Source: Vibrio cyclitrophicus
GTDB taxonomy: Bacteria > Pseudomonadota > Gammaproteobacteria > Enterobacterales > Vibrionaceae
Length of the DNA stretch: 64,000 nt
Assembly (NCBI RefSeq): GCF_024347435.1
Contig: NZ_AP025481.1
Coordinates: 496,001 to 560,000 of the forward strand
Reading direction: 5' to 3'
The notes under the pieces were generated by a model. That model did no database searches. It worked only from the letters and a program-made list of their open reading frames with translations, and was not told where the DNA came from. Within the stretch, counting starts at the first letter, position 1, and each line of letters opens with the position of its first letter. The position numbers were made by a program, and so were the translations under genes. Below, in pieces: positions 1 to 9,111 of this stretch.

Positions 1-1
1 A

Positions 2-706
2 AACTCTGTTGAGGCGATCCGTTTTCTTGCTAGTTTCACTGAAGAGATTAAATCACGCTTTTCCCAATTGGCCGTTACTTACAACATCAATATCATCGCC
101 GGTAGCATGCCGATTATTGAAGAGGATGGGAAACTGTATAACGTCGCTTACCTATTGCAGCGTGACGGGAGCATTAACGCTCAGTACAAAATACACATCA
201 CGCCTCATGAGCAAAAGGATTGGGTGATTGATGGGGGCGACAAGGTACAAGTATTTGATACGGACGCAGGTAAAGTGGGAATACTCATTTGTTACGACAG
301 TGAGTTTCCGGAGTTGGGTCGAATGATGGCAGAGCAAGGAGCACAAATTGTGTTTGTGCCATTTTGGACCGATACCAAAAATGGCTATCAGCGCGTTCGT
401 ATTTGCTCTCAAGCGCGAGCTATTGAGAATGAGTGTTACGTGGCGATTGGTGGCAGTGTGGGCAATCTCCCACGTGTCGATAATGTCGATATTCAATATG
501 CGCAGTCAGCGGTGTTCTCACCCTCAGATATTTATTTCCCGCACGATGCCACGTTGACGGAAGCCAGTGCCAATACCGAAATGATCATTTTTGCGGATGT
601 CGATTTAACCAAGCTTAAGCAGCTCAATATGGAAGGTTCGGTCACCAACTTACGACACCGTAGACTTGACTTGTACGGAGGCTTTACCAAAAACAACAAG
701 TCTTAA
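2..706 (+). CDS. Carbon-nitrogen hydrolase (nitrilase superfamily), 5' partial
   Basis: The reading frame is open from the left edge, so only the C-terminal part is present. It carries the nitrilase-superfamily Lys region (YKIHITPHE) and the nucleophile region LICYDSEFPE with its Cys; the Glu of the triad would lie upstream. This family hydrolyses C-N bonds of amides and nitriles in the cytoplasm. The YKIHITPHE style is what I recall from bacterial proteins in which a GNAT acetyltransferase domain precedes the hydrolase, so the missing N-terminus may be a GNAT domain (inference). A TTG at 68 is not a likely start because the frame continues upstream with coding-like residues. Substrate unknown. 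Confidence 0.85.
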   Translation, partial: NSVEAIRFLASFTEEIKSRFSQLAVTYNINIIAGSMPIIEEDGKLYNVAYLLQRDGSINAQYKIHITPHEQKDWVIDGGDKVQVFDTDAGKVGILICYDSEFPELGRMMAEQGAQIVFVPFWTDTKNGYQRVRICSQARAIENECYVAIGGSVGNLPRVDNVDIQYAQSAVFSPSDIYFPHDATLTEASANTEMIIFADVDLTKLKQLNMEGSVTNLRHRRLDLYGGFTKNNKS

Positions 707-1209
707 TAAGGCGGAGAATGTTGATATTGGGTGTTGCGAGTGACTGAGGGGAGGCTACATTGCGTTGACTGTACTATCGATAATTCACTTGAGTTGTTCA
801 TTTCACCTATCGTCTATTTGCTACCTTATTAGAGGGGGTTGTTACGCTTTGAAGTGGCACCGTCAATGTGTAGATTGATGCGCAACATACGGCAATGATG
901 TACGCCGTGATAACCTAGGTATCAATTTATAAACCTATCTAGAGTGTCGCTATTACATTAGATCTAAAGTGCTAAGCGCAGAGCAAAAGCGCTGCATGAT
1001 GAATATAGCCATGCTAGAGGCTGTATTGAGTGCTTTTACTTAGGTGGTAAAAAATAGGCATTCATACGGTCTCCCTGACTTATAAATTAGGTGGCAGTGA
1101 GGTGATTAAGTCGAAAGCTATATGATTGAAAATTAGACAATCACTAGTTAAGTCAAATGGTCAATTTGGTCTAGACTCAATTTAGTGACTTTTTAAAATG
1201 GAGTTTAAA
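707..1209. other. Intergenic region without recognised gene
   Basis: About 500 bases between the hydrolase and the next secreted protein. I see no open frame with coding character, no strong hairpin followed by a T-run and no RNA family. It probably holds the promoter of the pair downstream. Confidence 0.5.
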
Positions 1210-1665
1210 ATGAGAACTGTATTTCTGTTTATAATTTTTCTTTTTTCGTTTTCTAATCTTGCCGCCTCTGAACTCACTGTGTTTGATCACTTAGGGCAAA
1301 AGCATAAGTTAAGTACGGAGCAGCTTTTATCTTTGCCTCAAAAAGAAATCGAGACTTCGCTTCCTTGGGTTGATGGACTGTCGGTATACAGTGGAGTGAC
1401 GTTGCAGACTGTTCTTGAAACGCTAGATAAGCCAATCCCCTCTCAAGTAACATTTGTGGCGTTAAATGACTACAAGATTGCCGTGCCCAAAGAAGATTTC
1501 TTGGACTATCAACCAATTATCGCGATCAAGCAAAATGGAAAGCTTATGTCGGTAAGAGATAAAGGCCCTTACTGGTTGGTTTATCCATTATCTTCGAACC
1601 CAGAGATCGATAGTACGGATTTCCATGCAAAGATGATTTGGCAGATAAGAGATATTCACCTTTAG
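1210..1665 (+). CDS. Periplasmic molybdopterin-oxidoreductase-like domain protein
   Basis: About 151 aa with a signal peptide (MRTVFLFIIFLFSFSNLAAS) and then a single small domain resembling the sulfite-oxidase/YedY-type molybdopterin-binding fold, with LTVFDHLGQKHKLS, YSGVTLQTVLE, VALNDYKIAVPKEDF and GPYWLVYPL. It is much shorter than a real molybdoenzyme, and I see no cysteine to hold Mo, so a binding or sensing role is likelier than catalysis (inference). I chose ATG 1210 over ATG 1198 because GGAG at 1200-1203 is well spaced for it and the product starts directly with the signal peptide. Ten bases separate it from the degenerate GGDEF gene, so the two are probably cotranscribed and may form a sensor pair. 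Confidence 0.7.
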   Translation: MRTVFLFIIFLFSFSNLAASELTVFDHLGQKHKLSTEQLLSLPQKEIETSLPWVDGLSVYSGVTLQTVLETLDKPIPSQVTFVALNDYKIAVPKEDFLDYQPIIAIKQNGKLMSVRDKGPYWLVYPLSSNPEIDSTDFHAKMIWQIRDIHL

Positions 1666-1675
1666 AGGAGCGATT

Positions 1676-2701
1676 ATGAAAAAGCTGTTGTCTTTGGCTG
1701 TCGTGAAAGTCGTTGTGTTGTCTTTAGCGGTAGCCGTTCTTACTATCAATATCTATAGTGTTACTCGGATAAATGATATCAACAAGAGTTTTTCTAATCG
1801 GCAAAATGAAGCTACATGGTTTGTTTTTCAATTAGTAAAGGAATACGCCAACTTTTTGATGATCAGCCAATCTGATAAAATTGATTACGAAAAGTTGTGG
1901 CTCGCTTATGATATCACTTGGAGCCGGTTTGATATTTTAATCAACAGTACAGAATCTTCGAATTTCATTAAATCCGCTAACTTTAAGCCATACTTTACGA
2001 CAGAGTTTGATAAATTTAAGGCGTTGGAGCCATCAATTAAATTAGTGAACGAAGGCATCCTAGCTCAAGAGTCTTTACAAAAAAAGATTGATATTTGTTA
2101 CCATACATTAGTTGGTTTTATTAACGAAAAATTCCGGTTACAAAGTCCCGTTATCGAAGAAAATACTTTCATGGTCGATAAATTAGTCATGACTCATCAA
2201 ATAAGTAGTATATTTCTTACCCTGATATTGATGCTTACAGGTATTATTTTCTATGTCGACTTTACCACTAAGCGAAGACTACTCTCGACTGATGTCACCA
2301 CTGGCTTTCGTAATCGAGCTTCGTTAATGAAGTTTGTTAAAAATAATTACCTAAAGGATAATAATTTCGATCTGTACTTCGTGCGAATCCGAAATCTTAG
2401 TGAGATTAATCAAAAATATGGACTCGAATATGGTGATTTAGTTGTTAGCTCGGCAGCTAAGTCTCTGATAGCAAAGATTCCTGAAAATACCATGTCGTTT
2501 CGTAGCAGCGGTAGTCAGTTTTTGTTCTTCATTCCAGACCATGAGTGCACGAGTGATGAAATATTGGAGAAATTTAACGATGTGCTCAGTGATTATATAG
2601 CGGCAGGTAACTTAGAGTTGATGATTGATGCGGTCGTGAGGCATAAAAAGAACATCAGTTTTCAAGATATGATGGAGCTATTAACTAATATGCAAGGTTA
2701 A
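1676..2701 (+). CDS. Membrane protein with degenerate GGDEF domain
   Basis: 341 aa. An N-terminal membrane helix (about 8-28), a periplasmic region of about 150 residues, a second helix (about 175-195) and a C-terminal GGDEF-type domain. The domain starts with the usual D-x-x-T-G-x-x-N-R pattern (TDVTTGFRNR), but the signature is SSGSQF instead of GGDEF, so diguanylate cyclase activity is not expected. Such domains can bind GTP or c-di-GMP or act by protein contact. It lies 10 bases behind the periplasmic molybdopterin-fold protein, which suggests that protein feeds a signal to the periplasmic part (inference). A good RBS (GAGGAG) precedes ATG 1676. Confidence 0.8.
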   Translation: MKKLLSLAVVKVVVLSLAVAVLTINIYSVTRINDINKSFSNRQNEATWFVFQLVKEYANFLMISQSDKIDYEKLWLAYDITWSRFDILINSTESSNFIKSANFKPYFTTEFDKFKALEPSIKLVNEGILAQESLQKKIDICYHTLVGFINEKFRLQSPVIEENTFMVDKLVMTHQISSIFLTLILMLTGIIFYVDFTTKRRLLSTDVTTGFRNRASLMKFVKNNYLKDNNFDLYFVRIRNLSEINQKYGLEYGDLVVSSAAKSLIAKIPENTMSFRSSGSQFLFFIPDHECTSDEILEKFNDVLSDYIAAGNLELMIDAVVRHKKNISFQDMMELLTNMQG

Positions 2702-3076
2702 TACTCTTTTATCTGAGCGAATACTGACCTCTATTATTTAACTCATCTTTCTCCCTATCCCTACACTCAATCAAATCGGCGGCTGTCAGTTTGGCAATCG
2801 TAACTGTAATTTCCCACGTTTACCTTCTAGCCGAATCATATTTTTTTCGTCCTGATTCATCTGTTTATCTGTTCATCTGTTTGATGTGAAGTCGCAAAAG
2901 TCGATAAAGTTGGTTTGCATAGATCTAATCTAGATAAGGTTAATAGCTAGGGCAGATTAAGACAGATAGGATGATTTGAAAATAGAAAGGGGCAGTAGTC
3001 GTTATAGATTAGGACCTTGCTACTTCATAGTGGTCGCCGTAAGCATTCAAAAAACAACAACAGATGAATATCTACG
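2702..3076. other. Convergent intergenic region
   Basis: 375 bases between two convergent genes. It contains a short 8-bp tandem repeat (listed separately). I see no convincing terminator or small gene. Confidence 0.5.
2859..2882 (+). repeat. Short tandem repeat, 3 x 8 bp
   Basis: Three adjacent copies of ATCTGTTY (ATCTGTTT, ATCTGTTC, ATCTGTTT) in the intergenic region. No function can be assigned; such runs can vary in copy number by slippage. Confidence 0.7.
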
Positions 3077-5509
3077 TTATTTTTTCTGAGTTAATGAGAC
3101 TATTCGTTCACTAGAACTAGATTTGAGATGGCGTTGAGCGTCTAAAATAGCTTGGGGGTCGTGGTCTCTGACAAACTCGATGAATTGCAGGTAGGTTAGC
3201 GGTTGACTAAATAGGTAGCCTTGTATCAAATCACAGTTTGCCTCTTTGAGGTATTGATACTGCTCTATTGATTCTACCCCTTCACCGACAACTAACGTGT
3301 CACAAGAGTGGCCTAAGTTAACCATTGATTCAACCATTTTACGGCCTGCTTTGTCGTTGACTATATTGTCGATAAAGCTCTTATCAACTTTTAGTTCATC
3401 TACTGGGTAATGAAGAAGTTGGTTAAATGCAGTATAACCGGTACCAAAATCATCGAGGGATACTTTTAACCCCAAGCTTCTGAGGCTCTCAATGGTTTGA
3501 ACGGTAAGTTTGGTGCTTTTTACATAACTGGTTTCTGTGATTTCTATAATTATGTTACCTGGAGTGACCTGATATCGTTCAAGAACTTTACGTATATTAT
3601 CGGCAAAGTTACGATTATAGAGCTCCATAGCTGAAATGTTGATCGATAAGGTGCCTTGATAATTGTGAACTTCTGCGAGTTCGTTATAGCACTTGATTGC
3701 TGTTTTAATTACCCACATGTCAAGTTTGGAGATTAGATTACTCTTTTCCGCGACAGGAATGAACTCGTCGGGCCCAGCGTTAATATCAAACAACGCAGGG
3801 CAGCGTATGAGGCATTCAGCACCATCGATGTGAAGTGTTTGAGCGTTGAATATGGGCATAAAGCGAAGTTCGAAATTGTCGCTCTCACAACATTCTAATA
3901 GCCTTTTCTCGAGCGTGTCATGTCGCTCTAGTGTATGCAGCAACTCTTCACCGTACATGATGCGACTTTCTCCATCACTGTGAGACTTAGCATTGATCAG
4001 CATTTCATCAACACATCTATGCCATATCTCTTCGAATTTTGGAGTGTCCACAGGCAAGACAGCTGTAGCGATTGAGAGCCTAAATCCATAATAATCAAGG
4101 AATGTAGTTCCGGTCAGGGTGTTATTGATGTTCTCAATTTCTTCGTTTATCGATTTGCGTTCATCCATCTCTAGTATGGCAATAAATTGGTTCCCGCCAA
4201 GTCTTGCCAAAGAATAATCACTGCAGCTAAACCCTAAAGAGGACTGTTGGTGTTGCAGCGTTTCTCTCAATGCCTTAGCTAAGCTCACCAATACATTGTC
4301 ACCGACTTTTGCTCCATATAAGTCGTTGATCTTTCTGAAATCAATAATGTCCCAACAAACCAAATAACAATGTGGGCTCATTGAGCTTTTTAGGCGGACA
4401 TCTAAGTGGCGAATGAATGAGCGTCGGTTGGCTAATTTAGTGAGTTGGTCGAATTCGGCTTCGAACTTCAATTCCGTCAAGGAGTCAATGTACGCATTCT
4501 TCAAACCATCGATTTCGCTTTGCCCAGATGAGCGTTTGAAATATCGCAGCTTTAATCCACCAATAGAGATCTCGTGAAGTAAGTCTTTGAGTGGGCGAAC
4601 GAGCTGGTAACGTACCACCATATGTATGATTAGCATGATTGCAAAAAGGGTCGTAAAGCAACCAACCAGAGTCTGTCTGACGATGATTGTCTTTTCCTCG
4701 TTGAACTTTTGCTCGCGAATATTCACTTGAGCTATAAAGTGTCGGCTTGTCATCTGTACATTGATGCTTTCTTTCGTTTGTTCAATGGACTTAATCACAA
4801 ACTGTGTATTTTCAATGTTAGCAACGTCTGATGATGGCTCTATTAAGAGCTGCATATTTTCGTCATCATTATACTTAATCAGTAATCTAGAGAGCTGTTT
4901 TAAAGAGCCGTCTGCGATTAATATGTATCGATTTAAACTGTTACCCGAACGCTTATCTTGAGGCAGTAAGTACGGGTCAATTGCAGCGACATAAGCATAT
5001 CTGAGCTCACCACTGACCGATATATAAGAGAAGCCTTTTGGAGATAGCTCTTTTTTGTTGACCAGTGACGTGTATAAATCGAAAACCTTTTCATAAATAT
5101 TATCAGGAATTTTTAGCCTTTCAAATGGGTCGGCTCTTAACGTCGATAGCGTTAGATTGAACTTGGGATCTACTATATAGACATTACGCTGTCCAAATTG
5201 ATTGACGTGATTCTGATTGAGGACACGAAGAACCCGTTTCTCTAGTAGAGATAAGGTAGTGTAGTCATCGGGAGTTTGGATGTAACGGAGAAACTGTAAT
5301 GAAGAACCAATATCTTTAACGAGCAACGACAAACCGAGTTGTTCGTATTCTGCTGCAACTAGAGCCGTATTCACGTCAGATTGAACTTTGTCTAAGTACA
5401 TACGCTTAGCATGGTGTGATGCAAAATTATATGTCACCACCCCTGCTATTGTAGCGACAAGGAGCAAGGTTGGTATGAGTACTAAATACAACTTTCTTAA
5501 TATTGGCAT
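3077..5509 (-). CDS. MbaA-like membrane GGDEF-EAL protein
   Basis: 810 aa. TM helix near 7-27, a large periplasmic sensor (to about 275), a second helix (about 280-300), then GGDEF and EAL domains. The cyclase signature is GGNQF (residues 438-442) in place of GGDEF, so synthesis is doubtful. In the EAL domain the first motif is ECL (565-567), while the other metal/catalytic positions look kept: NISAMEL, EITET, DDFGTGY, ELKVDKSF, GEGVE and QGYLFSQPL. It is therefore probably a c-di-GMP phosphodiesterase. It sits 3 bases behind a PotD-like binding protein, the order known for nspS-mbaA of Vibrio cholerae, where the binding protein controls MbaA in response to polyamines. Ortholog versus paralog is open. 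Confidence 0.85.
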   Translation of the reverse strand: MPILRKLYLVLIPTLLLVATIAGVVTYNFASHHAKRMYLDKVQSDVNTALVAAEYEQLGLSLLVKDIGSSLQFLRYIQTPDDYTTLSLLEKRVLRVLNQNHVNQFGQRNVYIVDPKFNLTLSTLRADPFERLKIPDNIYEKVFDLYTSLVNKKELSPKGFSYISVSGELRYAYVAAIDPYLLPQDKRSGNSLNRYILIADGSLKQLSRLLIKYNDDENMQLLIEPSSDVANIENTQFVIKSIEQTKESINVQMTSRHFIAQVNIREQKFNEEKTIIVRQTLVGCFTTLFAIMLIIHMVVRYQLVRPLKDLLHEISIGGLKLRYFKRSSGQSEIDGLKNAYIDSLTELKFEAEFDQLTKLANRRSFIRHLDVRLKSSMSPHCYLVCWDIIDFRKINDLYGAKVGDNVLVSLAKALRETLQHQQSSLGFSCSDYSLARLGGNQFIAILEMDERKSINEEIENINNTLTGTTFLDYYGFRLSIATAVLPVDTPKFEEIWHRCVDEMLINAKSHSDGESRIMYGEELLHTLERHDTLEKRLLECCESDNFELRFMPIFNAQTLHIDGAECLIRCPALFDINAGPDEFIPVAEKSNLISKLDMWVIKTAIKCYNELAEVHNYQGTLSINISAMELYNRNFADNIRKVLERYQVTPGNIIIEITETSYVKSTKLTVQTIESLRSLGLKVSLDDFGTGYTAFNQLLHYPVDELKVDKSFIDNIVNDKAGRKMVESMVNLGHSCDTLVVGEGVESIEQYQYLKEANCDLIQGYLFSQPLTYLQFIEFVRDHDPQAILDAQRHLKSSSSERIVSLTQKK

Positions 5510-5512
5510 TAA

Positions 5513-6544
5513 CTATCTCAAACTGTCGACAATTCGGTTTCGAATTTGAAGGCTACTGGGTTCTAATTGTTGATAAAGGTAACTACGATCTAATACTTCA
5601 TTACTTGGGAACAGCTCCGGATCATTTTGATATTCTTGAGATGTCAGCTCTTTTGCTTTTGTACTTGGGGTAGCAAACCATGCATCCATCGCATTTTGAG
5701 CGGCAATATTGGGTTGAGACAGGAATGATATGGCAGTAACTGACTGAGTAGATAGTTCTCCATTATTAATTGCAGCAATGCATTCTAACCATAAGGTTGT
5801 TCCTTCTTGAGGGACAATGTAAGCCCATGTGCTTTCAGGTTCTAAATCGTTGAGTACGTATGTGTCGCCTGAATATCCATATGCGAGATTGATGTTGGAT
5901 AGGCGCTCTGGATGGTTGAGATAATCAAGGATGTACTCGTTACTTTCAAGGTGTGGTTTTTGTTCTTTTAGAGTTTTGTACGCTACTCGCAGTTCTTGTT
6001 CATTATTCGTAAAAGGGGCAAATTGATTCATTAGCAAGGCAGCACCAACAAGGTCTGTGGGATCGTAATACATGCTGATTTTGCCGCTGTTTTCTGGTTC
6101 CGGGGCAAGCAAGGCTTTCCAAGACTGAGGTTCGGCAACTTTGTCGCTTCGATATAGAATTCCTGATGTTCCCCAAGCATAGGGGATGCCATATTCACCA
6201 CACCCTTCAACCCATCTTTGATCAAGGTGACCGGCAATGGAATCTTGCAAGTCGCGAAGATTATGGAACAGCTTTTGTTTTGCTAAGGCTTTAAGTTTTA
6301 CGCTTTCTACAATTACGAGTTCAAACGCACTTCGACGCTCGCTCAACAATACTTCATCTCTTATTGATTCATCAGAGAAGTACTGTTGTTTTAGGGATAT
6401 ATCGTAAGTATCTAGGAGTTGTTCAACAACGCGTTCAGACAGAAATGCATCCCAATTATAGATATAAATATCATGGTGTTGGCCAAAAGCAGAGCCAGTT
6501 ATAAAGGATGTTGATGCAAGTAATGATATATAAAATATTTTCAC
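5513..6544 (-). CDS. NspS/PotD-like periplasmic polyamine-binding protein
   Basis: 343 aa with a signal peptide (to about AFG, residue 21) and the PotD-type fold: IYIYNWDAFLSE near the mature N-terminus and GIPYAWGTSGILYRSDKV in the middle, both typical for spermidine/putrescine-binding proteins. No ABC permease or ATPase genes follow; the partner is a GGDEF-EAL protein. That matches the NspS-MbaA sensory arrangement rather than transport. The start is GTG at 6544 with AAGGA about 8 bases upstream; the next ATG would remove the signal peptide. Ligand (norspermidine, spermidine or another polyamine) cannot be read from the sequence. Confidence 0.82.
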   Translation of the reverse strand: MKIFYISLLASTSFITGSAFGQHHDIYIYNWDAFLSERVVEQLLDTYDISLKQQYFSDESIRDEVLLSERRSAFELVIVESVKLKALAKQKLFHNLRDLQDSIAGHLDQRWVEGCGEYGIPYAWGTSGILYRSDKVAEPQSWKALLAPEPENSGKISMYYDPTDLVGAALLMNQFAPFTNNEQELRVAYKTLKEQKPHLESNEYILDYLNHPERLSNINLAYGYSGDTYVLNDLEPESTWAYIVPQEGTTLWLECIAAINNGELSTQSVTAISFLSQPNIAAQNAMDAWFATPSTKAKELTSQEYQNDPELFPSNEVLDRSYLYQQLEPSSLQIRNRIVDSLR

Positions 6545-7190
6545 CGACGGATTCCTTTCGTACTGTGATTAATTAAATCGTAGCCCAAAATTTGGGACAT
6601 GTTTCAAATTTAGGTATCTAATTATAATTAAACTCGTTGCACAGTATTAAAATGCTCTGTTAGTCCTTGTTAATTCCATATGACTGATCTGGGTCTGATG
6701 TAATGCCTTGAATTAATTAAAGGTTCTTTGTGCCCACTCGTTAGTGAAAAAATTATTTTTGATCTTTTACCTTAAGTGGGGTTTTGGGTCAGATTTAACC
6801 TGATGTTATAGATTAATATTCAACATAGTGGGGGTCAATGCAACTATTTATGCAATTTTAATGCATTTAATGACGGCTTGGTTTGTGTTTAGACTAACGG
6901 GAAGTTATGTGTTCGGATAAACATCATGGTTTTGGTTCAGGACTTTGCAATTATTTACTCTTGTAGCACGGTGTGTTTGTGCTTATTGTAGGCCGCAATA
7001 GCTTAAGTTAAACGAGTCTTGCTTTGGTTTGTGGGTAACACTTAAACGTGCGAGTAATACGTCGGTGTAGCATTAATACTTAGGCTAGTGGTTGATATTA
7101 AAACTTAGACTTGTGGTTTATGTTTAACGCATTTGAGCGTTGCTTAGCTTTTTCGAACAGTAGAAAACCTACGTCAGCCAAGGAGTTGTT
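6545..7190. other. Divergent promoter region between nspS-like and phzF-like genes
   Basis: 646 bases, AT-rich, between divergently transcribed genes. It must hold both promoters. The only structured element I can point to is the 25-bp tandem duplication at 7073-7122; no RNA family or small coding frame was recognised. Confidence 0.5.
7073..7122 (+). repeat. Imperfect tandem duplication, 2 x 25 bp
   Basis: Two adjacent 25-base units (7073-7097 and 7098-7122), both built on TTAAWACTTAGRCT-GTGGTT, with about 20 of 25 positions alike. It ends about 70 bases before the phzF-like start and could be a doubled regulator site or simply a slippage product. Confidence 0.7.
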
Positions 7191-7991
7191 ATGGAATTAG
7201 AGGTATACCAAGTAGATTCTTTCTCAACCCAGACCTTTAGGGGAAATCCTGCTGGGGTTTGTATTTCTCAAGAGCCTTTGAATGAAGCATTAATGTTTTC
7301 AATAGCGGAAGAGATGGCGGTATCAGAAACGGCTTTTCTTGTGCTTAACACTATGACGCTTAAATGGTTCACGCCAGAAGTAGAAGTGAAACTATGTGGA
7401 CATGGTACCTTGGCAACCGTCCACGTATTGAAAGAGCAAGGGTTAGTGAAAACGGGTGATAAGGTAGTATTTGATACTTTGTCTGGTGAGTTATCTGCCA
7501 CGGTTCGTGAATCGTCTATCGAGCTGGATTTTCCTAGCACTCATTTATCGCCGAGTCTGGAACCCGATCAAGAATTGCTCGAACACCTTGGCTTGGAGTT
7601 CAACCAAGTTGTTTCATTTAGAGAGTTTGATTCAAAGCAGTTAATCGAAGTCGTTGATGAGCGCGTTCTATTGGATTTGTCTCCAAACTTTGACTCCTTG
7701 AAACGCATGGATGGTAGAGGTGTTGTGGTAACGGCAGTTCCATCAAATCCTGAACTTGATTTTGTTTCTCGCTACTTTGCGCCATGGGTGGGTGTTAATG
7801 AAGACCCCGTCACTGGTTCGGCACATTGTGCATTGACGCAGCACTGGGCAGAAAAGCTCAACAAACGGAGCTTTAACGCTTATCAAGCATCCCGTCGTGG
7901 TGGGTCTATGTCGACAGAGTTATTAGCGAACGGAAGAATAAAAATCATTGGTACGGCTACAACAGTGATTTGTGGTGTATTGAAGGTTTAA
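7191..7991 (+). CDS. PhzF family isomerase/epimerase-like protein
   Basis: 266 aa, the usual family length. It shows the PhzF N-terminal signature QVDSFSTQTFRGNPAGVC, the catalytic Glu in AVSETAFL (about residue 46), the KLCGHGTLA block and the C-terminal DPVTGSAHCAL block. The family includes the phenazine-biosynthesis isomerase PhzF, but most members outside phenazine clusters have unknown substrates. No phenazine genes are nearby, so a phenazine role is not supported. RBS AAGGAG about 5 bases before ATG 7191. Confidence 0.9.
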   Translation: MELEVYQVDSFSTQTFRGNPAGVCISQEPLNEALMFSIAEEMAVSETAFLVLNTMTLKWFTPEVEVKLCGHGTLATVHVLKEQGLVKTGDKVVFDTLSGELSATVRESSIELDFPSTHLSPSLEPDQELLEHLGLEFNQVVSFREFDSKQLIEVVDERVLLDLSPNFDSLKRMDGRGVVVTAVPSNPELDFVSRYFAPWVGVNEDPVTGSAHCALTQHWAEKLNKRSFNAYQASRRGGSMSTELLANGRIKIIGTATTVICGVLKV

Positions 7992-8054
7992 CGTTGATTA
8001 CTGGCTTAATGTTAGACCAAAGCGGTTGTCTTATATGCTTGAATTAAATAGCGG

Positions 8055-8080
8055 CTTCGTTCATTTCTGGTTGAACGAAG
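8055..8080 (+). other. Strong hairpin between phzF-like and ygjV-like genes
   Basis: A 9-bp perfect stem (CTTCGTTCA / TGAACGAAG) with an 8-base loop. No T-run follows, so it is not a standard intrinsic terminator; it may affect mRNA processing or be a weak attenuator. Confidence 0.5.
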
Positions 8081-8111
8081 TCGATGTAGTGTCATTTTTG
8101 AAGGAATTACC

Positions 8112-8615
8112 GTGTCAGCATTTTATCTGTCTCAAGTATTAGTTGCGATTGCCATCTGTTTCGATCTGCTGTCATTCCAGTTTAAGGAAAGGAAGAAAAT
8201 CGTCACTTGTCTATTTTTTGCAGGAACGCTTATTTCGAGTCACTTCATTTTGTTAGAGCAATGGACCGCCGCGTGTTTGATGATCATTGCCACTACTCGT
8301 TATTTAACAAGCGTGTTCTCAACATCTTCCAAGTTTAAGTACCTGTTTTGTTCTATGTCTGTCGTTGCGACAGCCGTTACCTACTCGGGGCTAACGAGTG
8401 TTTTAAGTTGTTTTGCTTCTGTGTTTCAAACCTTTGCCGCTTTTAATAAAGACGATCGTCGATTACGTGAATTGATGATCATCGGAACCAGTTTTTGGTT
8501 GGTGCATAACTATTTGATTGGTTCTCCTACTGCTGTAGTGATGGAAGCGCTGTTTATATGCAGTAACTTAGTGGGCTATTACCGTTTTTACTTCAAAAAG
8601 AGTGTCGCTGCTTAG
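8112..8615 (+). CDS. YgjV family inner membrane protein
   Basis: 167 aa, almost entirely hydrophobic with about five or six membrane helices separated by short basic loops (SFQFKERKKIV, FNKDDRRLRE). The pattern fits the YgjV family of small inner-membrane proteins of unknown function. Start is GTG 8112 with AAGGA at 8101-8105. It stands alone between the phzF-like gene and a cupin gene. Confidence 0.75.
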   Translation: MSAFYLSQVLVAIAICFDLLSFQFKERKKIVTCLFFAGTLISSHFILLEQWTAACLMIIATTRYLTSVFSTSSKFKYLFCSMSVVATAVTYSGLTSVLSCFASVFQTFAAFNKDDRRLRELMIIGTSFWLVHNYLIGSPTAVVMEALFICSNLVGYYRFYFKKSVAA

Positions 8616-8705
8616 GTTTCGGCTTTCTACGGTTTATTAAGTTAAAGAACCACAAGATTCAAAGCGCAGCACCAGATTACAGTTAACAAGGATTAGGACA
8701 GTTCG

Positions 8706-9020
8706 ATGTCTAATATTTACGCTGATGTTCCTTCGTCGATGCCCAATGAAATATTCAATGACCTGCTTGCGAACGACAGTGTTCGAATCGAAAGAAGATT
8801 GTCTCATGGTCACAGTTCCCCAGAAGAGGGTTGGTATGACCAAGATGAAAATGAGTGGGTAATGGTGATCGAAGGTCAAGGTGTGATTGAGTTTGAAGAT
8901 GGACGCGTTGTGACTTTATCAAAAGGGGATTATATCAACATTGCAGCAAGAGAAAAGCACAAGGTTGTTGGTACGGATAAAGACATGGTGACGATCTGGT
9001 TGGCTGTGTTTTATCGTTGA
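8706..9020 (+). CDS. Small cupin-domain protein
   Basis: 104 aa single-domain cupin. The barrel motifs are visible as HGHSSPEEGWYDQDENEWVMV (cupin motif 1 region) and LSKGDYINIAAREKHKV (motif 2, with GDY-x-I and the late His). The family binds a metal and covers sugar isomerases, dioxygenases and sensor domains; no specific activity can be assigned. It precedes a GNAT gene in the same direction by about 90 bases. Confidence 0.82.
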   Translation: MSNIYADVPSSMPNEIFNDLLANDSVRIERRLSHGHSSPEEGWYDQDENEWVMVIEGQGVIEFEDGRVVTLSKGDYINIAAREKHKVVGTDKDMVTIWLAVFYR

Positions 9021-9111
9021 TACTCTTTGTTCTAAGGTCGACTCATTCAGAGAGAACCTAGGGACAATACGTCACCTGTCCAATACGCTAAATACATGAA
9101 AGGACTATGTC

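Noticed and set aside
7191..7991. phzF as evidence for phenazine synthesis
   Set aside because: No other phz genes are nearby, and most PhzF-family proteins are unrelated to phenazines.
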